Of a stretch of 6,122 bases of DNA, positions 1-6,049 are shown piece by piece. Each line of letters begins with the position of its first letter. The first letter of the stretch is position 1. The notes under the pieces are model-generated. The model searched no databases, had not been told where the DNA came from, and saw nothing but the letters and a program-made list of their open reading frames with translations. Position numbers and translations under genes: made by a program. Origin of the DNA: Planctomycetales bacterium (GTDB taxonomy: Bacteria > Planctomycetota > Planctomycetia > Pirellulales > Thermoguttaceae); contig SKZG01000327.1 in the NCBI GenBank assembly GCA_007127495.1, positions 1-6,122 of the forward strand, given 5' to 3'.

Positions 1-61
1 GGACATAGCGTCCTTCGGCGAGCACGCGGCGGCCACGGTCGTTTGGCGGAAGTGGAATCAT
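1..61 (-). CDS. 5' end of an unidentified protein, possibly NUDIX hydrolase (partial)
   Basis: An ATG at 61-59 lies one base after the pncA stop codon (65-63) and opens a frame of 20 codons that runs off the left edge without a stop. The one-base spacing suggests translational coupling to pncA and membership of the same operon. The visible N-terminus begins MIPLPPNDRG and continues RRVLAEGRYV. The VLAEGRYV stretch resembles the first strand of ADP-ribose-pyrophosphatase-like NUDIX proteins, many of which begin with a similar '(I/V)L(A/H)EG(K/R)Y' segment; this is recalled from memory and rests on about ten residues. A NUDIX enzyme acting on ADP-ribose or NAD-related nucleotides would fit an NAD salvage cluster. 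The NUDIX box itself would lie outside the window. That a gene starts here is fairly likely; the family is a guess. Confidence 0.5.
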   Translation of the reverse strand, partial: MIPLPPNDRGRRVLAEGRYV

Positions 62-62
62 G

Positions 63-680
63 CTACCTCATGATTTCGTCGGATCGGACGATGCGGATCC
101 CTTGGCTTTGCATCTGCTCCAACGCCCGCGCCACGTCGCCGGGCTGCTTGTCGATTCCTCGGCAGGCGTCTTCAATGACCCACGTGGTGAAGCACAGCGC
201 TGCGGCGTCCAGCGCGGAGAACTTCACGCAGTAATCGAGCGCCAGGCCGCAAAGATACACGTCGGTTACACCCTTCTGTTTCAAGTAATCGCCCAACCCC
301 GTTGCCTTTCGGTGGCCGTTGTCGAAAAAGCAGCTATAGCTGTCGATTCGCGGGTCCGTCCCCTTCCTGAAAACGCGGTCGACTTTCGACGTATCAAGAT
401 CGGGATGGAACTCGGCGCCGGCGGTGCTTTGCACACAGTGTACGGGCCACAGAATCTGCTCAAGCCCGTCCAGATCGATGGTCTCGCCCGGCTCGCTGCC
501 GGGATGGTTCGCAGCAAAGCTGCCATGGTCGGCGGGGTGCCAGTCCTGGGTGGCAACGACCAGATCGAAGCACGGTTGCAGCCGGTTGGCTAGCGGAACG
601 ACGGCGTCGCCGTGGGGTACCGCGAGCGCGCCTCCGGGGCAGAAGTCGTTCTGTAAGTCCGTGAGGATCAGTGCCTTCAT
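63..680 (-). CDS. pncA: nicotinamidase (pyrazinamidase)
   Basis: This cytosolic enzyme hydrolyses nicotinamide to nicotinate and ammonia, the entry step of Preiss-Handler NAD salvage. The 205-residue protein matches the E. coli PncA pattern over its full length (about 213 residues). Counting from the ATG, the cysteine-hydrolase triad is visible: Asp8 in TDLQNDFC, Lys106 in FRKGTDP, and nucleophile Cys151 in GLALDYCVKF. The metal-site residues are Asp46 and His48 in QDWHP and His81 in WPVHCVQ. The DSYSCFFDNG segment and the C-terminal DACRGID motif are also typical. A GTG at 683-681 directly precedes the ATG at 680-678. I prefer the ATG because it gives the usual MKALILTDLQNDF start; neither has a clear Shine-Dalgarno sequence. 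It lies 25 bases after nadE and one base before the next start codon, so it is probably co-transcribed with both. Confidence 0.96.
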   Translation of the reverse strand: MKALILTDLQNDFCPGGALAVPHGDAVVPLANRLQPCFDLVVATQDWHPADHGSFAANHPGSEPGETIDLDGLEQILWPVHCVQSTAGAEFHPDLDTSKVDRVFRKGTDPRIDSYSCFFDNGHRKATGLGDYLKQKGVTDVYLCGLALDYCVKFSALDAAALCFTTWVIEDACRGIDKQPGDVARALEQMQSQGIRIVRSDEIMR

Positions 681-705
681 CACGTGCGATTCCAGGAAGG
701 AGCGT

Positions 706-2703
706 TCATTCCGGTAGCGTGCTTACATACTCGCGTAACTCGGCCAACTCCCGGTGAAACCCGCCGGAGAGGATCGGGAAGCGGCACCAGGTTTTGGGAT
801 CGAGATTCTCGTCATCGACGTGGAACGACGGGGCATAACGCTCCCGCTTCCACTGGTTGCGGCACCAAAGGCGGAAGAACCGCTCGATGAACCCGCACAA
901 CTGCCCCGGTGAAAACTCGGGGAACTCGGACCGGACCTGCCGGAACACCTCGCGCGGCGGCTGTTTGTCGCGAATGGCGGCCCGCTCCACGGCGTCGAGC
1001 ACGGGGTAGGGCATGAGGTCGTCCTCGTCGGTTTGACCCGAGTCGAGCGGGCGCAGCTCGGCGGTGGGTTGAAGCTGGTTCACGGCGGCCAATGCGGGAA
1101 TCGGCCCCAAACCGGCGGGGCCCTCTGTTTCGAGCCACACGAGCCAGCGTCGCAGGAATGCCTTATCGATGCCGGCAATGGGGGCGAGACCGCCGCATGT
1201 ATCGCCGTCCATCGTGGCGTATCCAACGGCTGCCTCGCTCCGGTTGCTGGTTGAGAGCAACAGGGCCCGCTTTAAGTTCGCCAACAGCCACACACCGGGC
1301 GCGCGCACCCTGGCCTGGATATTCTGGAGCGCCGTGTCGTCGGTTTCCCAGGTGAGCTTGCGGCCGAAAGGCTTCTCGATCATCTCGACATAGGCCTGAA
1401 CTAGAGAGTCGATCCGGGTTTCGGAGAACTCCGCCCCAATGGCTGCCGCCACGGCGGCTGCCGCGTTGCGCGTGGTCGGACTGTTGTTCTCCGTAGCCTG
1501 GTAAACACAGTGGAGCAGACGGCGGACGTACTCGCTACGGTTTACGCAGCCGCGCAAAGCGGGGATATGCACCAACGCATCCTGGAACCATTCGTCGCCC
1601 AATTCATTGCATGCCAGTTGGACCATCAGCGCCACCATGCACGCGGTTGCGGAGGAATCGGCTCCGCCGCTGAGACTGACCACAAATCCGTGCGAGCGGC
1701 TTTTGCGCAAATAATCGAACGAGCCAAGTGCGACGGCTCGGGTAAACTCCTCTTCCTTCAGCTTCGGACTCGACTCCCATTCCGCTGCTCGGACCAGCAA
1801 GGGTTCAGGCGCCACGTCAGGCCAATCGAACGGGCATGCCACCTCGGCGGTTCGATCGGCGCCCAGTTCGGGCTGGTAGCTGGCAAGCCGGGCGGACCGC
1901 ATTCGGGTAGCCGCCACGTCGACCACGGCGGTGACGACCTCAACGGGCGTGTAGGAGAATCGCGATCCTTGGGCCAGCAAATGACCCGCCGAGGCAATCA
2001 ACGCGCCTCCATCGTACACGATCCGCCCTGCCTCATTGCCCAAAAGATTCGAGTACACATAGCTGGTGCTGAATGCCCTCGATCCTTCGAGCACCAGTCG
2101 CCGGCGCACCTCGAACTTCCCGAATGCGAAGTGGCTTGCGCTGGGGTTGAGAATCAGATCGACAGCATGGGGCATCATGCCGCCGCCGGGGCGCGCGGCC
2201 GCCCAAGCATCTTCGCAGATCTCAAACCCAATTCGGATGCCGCCGCAATCGAACACCAAGTCGCCGATAGGATATGGCTTGCCCTCCACGCGGGTTACGT
2301 CGCGTACTTTCTGCGGCCAGGCTTTGAACCACCTCGGCTCATAATGGAGGCCGTCGCCCGAGAGGAACCGCTTTGCCACGAAGCCGGCTATCTGCCCGTC
2401 GACCGCTAGGCAAACGCAGTCGAAGACGCCGCTCCGATGCATCAGCGGCAGCCCCAGGCTGACGATCATTCCGCCGGTGGACGGGACGATTTCACGGAGC
2501 ACGTCGAGCGCCGTCGCGAGGAGCCCCGGCCCGTGGAAGGCGTCTTCGCAACCGTATCCGGTTAGGCACAACTCCGGCAGGCACAGCACCTGAGCGCGGG
2601 CAGCGCGGGCGCGCTCGATCGCTTCGAGAATGCGGGCCTGATTACCCGACCAATCCAGCGGCGTTTGGTTCAGTACAGCGGCGGCAACACGAATACGCGT
2701 CAT
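706..2703 (-). CDS. nadE: glutamine-dependent NAD(+) synthetase
   Basis: This enzyme catalyses the last step of NAD synthesis: ATP-dependent amidation of nicotinate adenine dinucleotide, with ammonia released from glutamine by its own glutaminase domain. The 665-residue, two-domain length matches the M. tuberculosis type (about 680), not the short ammonia-only NadE of E. coli. The N-terminal nitrilase-superfamily domain (about 1-285) shows the Glu-Lys-Cys triad: Glu44 in LPELCLTGYG, Lys111 in VAKRFL, and Cys163 in GFEICEDAW. The synthetase domain (about 318-640) has the ATP-pyrophosphatase loop SLSGGADSS at 343-351, NIQARVR at 461-467, and SNRSEAAVGYATMDGD at 486-501. The acidic TDEDDLMPYPVLD segment lies at 558-570. 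The start is ATG at 2703, just before IRVAAAVLNQTPLDW, where such domains usually begin. No Shine-Dalgarno sequence or convincing promoter was found upstream; an 88-bp palindrome ends 43 bases before the start. All key residues are intact. Confidence 0.96.
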   Translation of the reverse strand: MTRIRVAAAVLNQTPLDWSGNQARILEAIERARAARAQVLCLPELCLTGYGCEDAFHGPGLLATALDVLREIVPSTGGMIVSLGLPLMHRSGVFDCVCLAVDGQIAGFVAKRFLSGDGLHYEPRWFKAWPQKVRDVTRVEGKPYPIGDLVFDCGGIRIGFEICEDAWAAARPGGGMMPHAVDLILNPSASHFAFGKFEVRRRLVLEGSRAFSTSYVYSNLLGNEAGRIVYDGGALIASAGHLLAQGSRFSYTPVEVVTAVVDVAATRMRSARLASYQPELGADRTAEVACPFDWPDVAPEPLLVRAAEWESSPKLKEEEFTRAVALGSFDYLRKSRSHGFVVSLSGGADSSATACMVALMVQLACNELGDEWFQDALVHIPALRGCVNRSEYVRRLLHCVYQATENNSPTTRNAAAAVAAAIGAEFSETRIDSLVQAYVEMIEKPFGRKLTWETDDTALQNIQARVRAPGVWLLANLKRALLLSTSNRSEAAVGYATMDGDTCGGLAPIAGIDKAFLRRWLVWLETEGPAGLGPIPALAAVNQLQPTAELRPLDSGQTDEDDLMPYPVLDAVERAAIRDKQPPREVFRQVRSEFPEFSPGQLCGFIERFFRLWCRNQWKRERYAPSFHVDDENLDPKTWCRFPILSGGFHRELAELREYVSTLPE

Positions 2704-2746
2704 GGTTCAGAAGCGCGGATGCAAAGGCCGAGATGAAATGGCTCTC

Positions 2747-2834
2747 CCGTTTCCGGGTTGCAGACGGCCTTCGTTTTCGTTACGGCACACGGCGTGTGCC
2801 TGCTACATTAAAGCGGCCTGCACCCCAGAAACGG
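2747..2834. repeat. 88-bp nested imperfect palindrome with GGCACAC hairpin core
   Basis: The core is a perfect 7-bp stem with a 3-base loop: GGCACAC (2784-2790), ggc, GTGTGCC (2794-2800). Outer arms share the same centre near 2792. CCGTTTC (2747-2753) pairs with GAAACGG (2828-2834), GGG (2755-2757) with CCC (2824-2826), TGCAG (2759-2763) with CTGCA (2818-2822), and GCC (2767-2769) with GGC (2815-2817), with single mismatches and a 3-base bulge between blocks. The intermediate 14 bases on each side pair poorly. No T-run follows the core on either strand, so it is not a classical intrinsic terminator. From memory, the GGCACACGG(A/C)GTGTGCC-TGCTAC core recurs in planctomycete genomes, so this is likely a dispersed REP- or MITE-like element. 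It sits 43 bases upstream of nadE and would fall in that gene's leader or promoter region. Confidence 0.7.
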
Positions 2835-2894
2835 AAGAGGCGACAAAACTCCCAATGACCCCCATCCTAGCCGAAGGCACGCGAAAAAGCTAGG

Positions 2895-2925
2895 CGGGGT
2901 TCACGGATCGGGGTTCACGGATCGG
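2895..2925. repeat. 14-bp tandem duplication
   Basis: The unit GGGGTTCACGGATC occurs twice, exactly and head to tail (2896-2909 and 2910-2923). Identity at period 14 extends over 2895-2925, about 2.2 copies. The end of the second copy overlaps the left arm of the 17-bp inverted repeat that starts at 2921. It could reflect replication slippage at the edge of a mobile or hairpin element, or a two-site operator. Nothing in the sequence decides between these. Confidence 0.85.
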
Positions 2926-3015
2926 CAAAGAAATAGCGAGCACATTTTCTTCCCCCTCACCCTGCCCTCTCCCACCGAGGGAGAGGGGACATCGGACAGC
3001 TATTTCTTTGCCGAT
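2921..3015. repeat. 95-bp inverted-repeat element (MITE-like), possible terminator of pncB
   Basis: Perfect 17-bp inverted ends, ATCGGCAAAGAAATAGC (2921-2937) and its exact complement (2999-3015), enclose 61 bases. Inside is a second hairpin: CCCTCTCCC (2965-2973) and GGGAGAGGG (2979-2987), a 9-bp stem with loop ACCGA. This is preceded by a CCCCCTCACCCTG stretch. That C/T-rich core resembles a repeat type widespread in bacterial intergenic regions (from memory). No clear target-site duplication flanks it and it encodes nothing. The right arm begins 13 bases beyond the pncB stop codon, so a minus-strand transcript would fold here directly after pncB. The structure may end transcription or protect the 3' end, although no T-run follows the outer arm. 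Confidence 0.75.
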
Positions 3016-3028
3016 GCTTAGGGACCGT

Positions 3029-4504
3029 TCAGGCCCTCGCTCCGTGGCCCGCGTCTCGAATCAACTTCTGTTTCCGCTCATGCAGGCCGAACTCCAACCC
3101 GGCTGGGTAGTCGTCAGGATTCTCGAACCGCTTGACGCCCGGAGCCAGGAGCCCCAGTTGTTGCCCGGCGCGCCGGCGGGCGTCGTCGAGCGAGGGCACG
3201 TCCGCCACGCGGCGGCCCTGCCGGAATACCGGAGTCAGCAAGTCGTCCGTCGCGGCGTCCACAGGCAGCGGCTTCCGGCGGGTTTCGTCGGCAGGATCGA
3301 CGAGGATCGCCTTTTCGCCGGGCGGGTGGTCCACGTCGTAGATCATGTCGCCCACGGCCGTTCCCTCGGCGAGGTAGCGGCGGACCTGGAGCACGCCGGG
3401 GGTGGATGTCTTCAACCGCCCCTCGGAAAGCTTCACGCGGTAGCTCCAAGGCTGCGCACTGCCATCGCGGATCGCGGAGAGCTTGTAGACGCCGCCCAGT
3501 GCCGGCTGGCCGTCGGCGGTGGCAAGCCGGGTGCCGACGCCCCACACATCGATTTTCGCGCCCTGGCGCTTGAGGCGGGCGATTGAGTATTCGTCGAGGT
3601 CACTGCTGGCGACAATCTTTGCCTTGGGGAAGCCCCCTTCGTCGAGTATTCGCCGGGCTTCGATACTCAGTCGGGCGAGGTCGCCCGAGTCGAGCCGGAC
3701 GCCTGCCAGTTCGTGCCCCCGCTCGCGCAAGCGGCGCCCTACCGCCACGGCGTTGCGCACGCCTTGCAGGGTATCGTAGGTATCGACCAGCAGAACACAG
3801 TTGTTCGGCATGGCCTCGGCGTAAGCTTGGAACGCAGCGGGCTCGTCGTCGAAGCACATGACCCAACTGTGCGCATGTGTGCCTTTGACGGGGATTCCAT
3901 GCACCTGGCCGGCGAGCACGTTCGAGGTGGCGGCGCACCCGCCCAGGTAAGCCGCCCGCGCAGCAGTCAGGCCGCCGTCGATGCCTTGGGCGCGGCGCAG
4001 GCCGAATTCGAGCACCGGATCGCCCTCGGCCGCCTGGACGATCCTCGCCGCCTTCGTGGCGATGAGCGTGGGAAAGTTGACCAGGTTCAAAAGCGGCGTT
4101 TCAAGCAGTTGCGCCTGCACGAGCGGACCGGTGACGCGCACGAGGGGTTCATTCGGAAATGCGACCGTTCCTTCAGGCATCGCGTCGAGATCGCAACAGA
4201 ACGACATGCGGGCGAGGTGATCGAGGAAGGCCGCCTCGAACAGCGGACGGCCGTCGTTTCCCTGCAATTCGGCCAGGTAGGCCAGGTCGGCAGCGTCGAA
4301 CCGGAACCGTTCGAGGAATTGGACGGCACCGGCCAAACCGGCGGCGACGGCATAGCCGCCCTCGAACGGGTTGTTGCGGAAAAACAGGTGGAAGGCCGCC
4401 TCGCGCTCGCCGATTCCGCGCTTCCAGTACGCGAAAGCCATGGTAAGCTGGTACAAGTCGGTCAGCAGCGCAAGCGACGGCCGGTAAACGGTGTGGAGTG
4501 TCAT
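3029..4504 (-). CDS. pncB: nicotinate phosphoribosyltransferase
   Basis: This cytosolic enzyme condenses nicotinate with phosphoribosyl pyrophosphate, with ATP hydrolysis, to give nicotinate mononucleotide, the second Preiss-Handler step. It uses the product of PncA. The protein has 491 residues from the ATG, so it belongs to the longer NAPRT-type group and not to the roughly 400-residue E. coli type. Motifs, numbered from the [12 protein letters not shown] at 15-23; EFGLRRAQG at 166-174; GTHAHSWVM at 208-216, whose His212 is the likely autophosphorylated histidine by analogy with Salmonella PncB; LVDTYDT at 239-245; VRLDSGDL at 269-276; [10 protein letters not shown] at 299-308; and GVGTRL at 322-327, a phosphate-binding segment. 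The frame extends 12 codons further to a TTG at 4540. I chose the ATG at 4504 because family members begin close to the TDLYQLT motif and the extra residues look uninformative. It lies 65 bases after the Rid-like gene on the same strand. Confidence 0.95.
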   Translation of the reverse strand: MTLHTVYRPSLALLTDLYQLTMAFAYWKRGIGEREAAFHLFFRNNPFEGGYAVAAGLAGAVQFLERFRFDAADLAYLAELQGNDGRPLFEAAFLDHLARMSFCCDLDAMPEGTVAFPNEPLVRVTGPLVQAQLLETPLLNLVNFPTLIATKAARIVQAAEGDPVLEFGLRRAQGIDGGLTAARAAYLGGCAATSNVLAGQVHGIPVKGTHAHSWVMCFDDEPAAFQAYAEAMPNNCVLLVDTYDTLQGVRNAVAVGRRLRERGHELAGVRLDSGDLARLSIEARRILDEGGFPKAKIVASSDLDEYSIARLKRQGAKIDVWGVGTRLATADGQPALGGVYKLSAIRDGSAQPWSYRVKLSEGRLKTSTPGVLQVRRYLAEGTAVGDMIYDVDHPPGEKAILVDPADETRRKPLPVDAATDDLLTPVFRQGRRVADVPSLDDARRRAGQQLGLLAPGVKRFENPDDYPAGLEFGLHERKQKLIRDAGHGARA

Positions 4505-4569
4505 GGGGCTACTACGGTTCTGCTGGCTCGCAATCGACAATCGTAAACGCCGCGGTCAACTCTTTGTGG

Positions 4570-5781
4570 TCAACCGGCTCGTTGCGAAAAGGCGATTCCC
4601 TCGATCTCGACCAACAAGTCCGGTCGGCACACATCGGCCACGGCATACACGACGGGCACGTCGCCCAACCGCTGCTCGCAAACCGCCCGGGTTTGGAGGT
4701 AGTCGTCCCGCCGCTTGATGTACACGCGAACCAGAGCCAGGTCGTGCAGCGTGGCCCCCAGGCCGGGCAAACCGTGTTTATCGAAATTGTCATGCCCAAT
4801 CAAGGTCTCGATATTGTCGAGGGTCTGCCCCGTTTGGGCGCTGACATCGTCCTTGTGCCGAGTTTCCGACTCGGTAATGCTGGCCGTGCCGGAAATTAGC
4901 GTGGTGGCCGTTTCGTTGCCGGCCACGACCATGGCTCGAGCGAATTTCGGGCTTTCCGGGCTATAGTGCCGGCCGTAGTCGAATGCCGAAACCTGCTCCG
5001 GGTTTTCCAGGGGAATCAGTTTGATATCGGACCGCGTGGTGGCCAGCGCGATGCAGCTTGCCATGAATCCGCGGCCGTCCGAGCCGATTCCCGTGCTGGC
5101 GGGGTACGCTCGATTCCGCCATCCTTCGGGTAACAGGTTGGCCCCAAATCGACGGTTTTGAAAAAAGTCGGTCCGCGCCCGGTTAAGCTCTTTGTAACGC
5201 TGCGTGTCGCCTTCGGGTCCAACGATATCGCCAAGGTACAGCCAAGTGCGAATGACCTGATCGAAACAATAGCCATGCTCATCCAGTCCAGCCGCCAACT
5301 GCTCAAACACATCCAGGGCTTGCGAGTAAACGGTCGCGGTCGCCGTGCGCGGGACGACGTTGGCAAGGTGAACCCACTCGACGCCGTCGTGGCTGGTGAC
5401 CACCATGCGATCGGAAAGCCGACGGATTTCGACCCCGTCGAATTTTCGTCCCACGCCAAGCGCCTCAATGGAAATCAGCTTGTTGTTGCACGGCGGCTGA
5501 GGGATGTAGCTGGTCGCAGGCAGTTCGGAGCCGTAAAACTGTTCGATGATCGCACGGCAGGCGTCCGTTTGCTCGATATCACGCAGGAAGACCGCTTGGT
5601 GCACGATGGAGCCGCGCGTGCCTTCCAGGTCGATTACGTTTGCGATGGTCCTTAACGCATCATGCGTTTGTTGTTCGAAATTGCCACCGCCACGGGGTAC
5701 GGCGCTGGCAAACACGTGACGTACTTGGCCAAGCTCAACGATGCTATAGCCAACGCCTTCGCTGGTTTCTTTGCGGATCAT
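4570..5781 (-). CDS. Rid-superfamily protein, FkbO/Hyg5 chorismatase-like
   Basis: The 403-residue protein appears to contain three Rid (YjgF/UK114)-like units. Unit 1 (about 20-110) has a FLRD strand at 65-68, then a PATSYIPQPPC segment and IEALGV. Unit 2 (about 125-255) has FDQVIRTWLYLGDI at 173-186, RYKELNRAR at 195-203, and PASTGIG at 227-233. Unit 3 (about 280-400) has ISGTASITESETRHKDD at 296-312, LDNIETLI at 321-328, and ADVCRPDLLVEIEGIAF at 382-398. The order of the TGIG, SGTASI..ET.H and CRxDLLVEIEG motifs is that of FkbO/Hyg5 chorismatases, which hydrolyse chorismate; those are usually nearer 340 residues. No signal peptide or membrane segment is seen. It may act on chorismate or a related compound, or be a Rid-type deaminase of reactive imines; the sequence does not settle this. 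The ATG at 5781 is the only reasonable start, since an in-frame TAA lies 12 codons upstream without another start codon. It heads the NAD salvage cluster. Confidence 0.85.
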   Translation of the reverse strand: MIRKETSEGVGYSIVELGQVRHVFASAVPRGGGNFEQQTHDALRTIANVIDLEGTRGSIVHQAVFLRDIEQTDACRAIIEQFYGSELPATSYIPQPPCNNKLISIEALGVGRKFDGVEIRRLSDRMVVTSHDGVEWVHLANVVPRTATATVYSQALDVFEQLAAGLDEHGYCFDQVIRTWLYLGDIVGPEGDTQRYKELNRARTDFFQNRRFGANLLPEGWRNRAYPASTGIGSDGRGFMASCIALATTRSDIKLIPLENPEQVSAFDYGRHYSPESPKFARAMVVAGNETATTLISGTASITESETRHKDDVSAQTGQTLDNIETLIGHDNFDKHGLPGLGATLHDLALVRVYIKRRDDYLQTRAVCEQRLGDVPVVYAVADVCRPDLLVEIEGIAFSQRAG

Positions 5782-5817
5782 GCGTATTGGCGTGTAAAAC
5801 GCGGTGGGTGAGTGGCA

Positions 5818-5835
5818 TTAAGGTGGGGGTGTCAC
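5818..5835 (-). promoter_or_regulatory. possible mini leader frame (fMet-Thr-Pro-Pro-Pro-stop)
   Basis: On the minus strand AGGAG (5844-5840) is followed after four bases by a GTG (5835-5833) that opens ACA CCC CCA CCT TAA. This encodes a five-residue peptide ending in three prolines before the stop. It lies inside the presumed 5' untranslated leader of the Rid-like gene, between the predicted promoter and the start codon. It is the only clear Shine-Dalgarno-like sequence seen next to a start codon in the minus-strand cluster. Triple proline slows ribosomes when EF-P is limiting, so a regulatory role is conceivable. A frame this short can easily arise by chance, and the spacing is tight. Confidence 0.12.
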
Positions 5836-5880
5836 ATAGCTCCTGGCGAGCCGCGCAGCCACCATCGGCGTGCTTCCATT

Positions 5881-5909
5881 AGCATACCCGAGCAGACGGC
5901 GGCTGTCGA
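5881..5909 (-). promoter_or_regulatory. sigma-70-like promoter for the rid-pncB unit
   Basis: Reading the minus strand, TCGACA (5909-5904; 5 of 6 to TTGACA) is followed after exactly 17 bases by TATGCT (5886-5881; 4 of 6 to TATAAT). The expected start of transcription is near 5874, leaving a leader of about 93 bases before the ATG at 5781. It is the best promoter match found upstream of the cluster. No operator-like inverted repeat overlaps it. Confidence 0.45.
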
Positions 5910-5994
5910 TATGGTTTGGCAACCGTCGTTCTCTTGGAACCAACGGCTCCTGGCCAAAAGGTGGACAAATCCCCGGCCGGGCAGTGAACGATTC

Positions 5995-6013
5995 CGCCGC
6001 AAACAATGCGGCG
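5995..6013. repeat. perfect 7-bp hairpin
   Basis: CGCCGCA (5995-6001), loop AACAA (6002-6006), and TGCGGCG (6007-6013) form a perfect GC-rich stem readable on either strand. No T-run follows it on either side. It could be a terminator-like structure between the Rid-like cluster and whatever lies to the right, or simply a local palindrome. A separate 10-bp palindrome, CCCGGCCGGG, lies at 5972-5981. Confidence 0.55.
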
Positions 6014-6020
6014 ATGCCTC

Positions 6021-6049
6021 TTGGCCTGCCACGCCTTTCGTGCGACAAT
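6021..6049 (+). promoter_or_regulatory. weak candidate promoter for a gene to the right
   Basis: TTGGCC (6021-6026; 4 of 6) and GACAAT (6044-6049; 4 of 6) are separated by 17 bases. Transcription would start near 6056 and run out of the window, toward the plus-strand ATG at 6096. This would make the region between the clusters divergent. The match is weak and the downstream gene is not established. Confidence 0.22.

Larger units (their letters stand above)
2704..3028. other. repeat-rich intergenic region between pncB and nadE
   Basis: This 325-bp gap breaks the otherwise tight gene spacing of the cluster. It carries no credible gene. It is made of a nested palindrome (2747-2834), a spacer, a 14-bp tandem duplication (2895-2925), and an inverted-repeat element (2921-3015). 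The spacer contains a small inverted repeat, CCTAGC at 2866-2871 with GCTAGG at 2889-2894. I looked for a nadE promoter on the minus strand. AT-rich candidates such as TTTAAT within the right arm of the palindrome lack a matching -35 box at a normal distance, so none is called. Both palindromes would fold in a minus-strand transcript running from pncB into nadE, so the gap may reduce or end read-through. Confidence 0.8.

Noticed and set aside
60..593. Plus-strand open frame (177 codons) opposite pncA
   Set aside because: It is antisense to intact PncA, with no motif and no supporting start context.
1510..2409. Long plus-strand open frame (299 codons) opposite nadE
   Set aside because: It is antisense to a fully motif-supported NadE. 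Its translation is rich in His, Arg, Gly and Cys with no family resemblance, as expected for a mirror frame in GC-rich DNA.
2702..2893. Plus-strand open frame of 63 codons in the pncB-nadE gap
   Set aside because: It runs straight through the nested palindrome and the composition is not protein-like. The repeat explains the sequence better.
2965..2987. Rho-independent terminator at CCCTCTCCC/GGGAGAGGG
   Set aside because: The stem is good but no T-run follows on either strand, so it is reported as part of the repeat element and not as a proven terminator.
4505..4540. Upstream TTG start for pncB adding 12 residues
   Set aside because: The ATG at 4504 gives the usual family start just before the TDLYQLT motif. 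The extra residues look non-conserved and there is no ribosome binding site before the TTG.
3713..4546. Plus-strand open frame (277 codons) opposite pncB
   Set aside because: It lies entirely over conserved PncB codons on the other strand and shows no recognisable motif.
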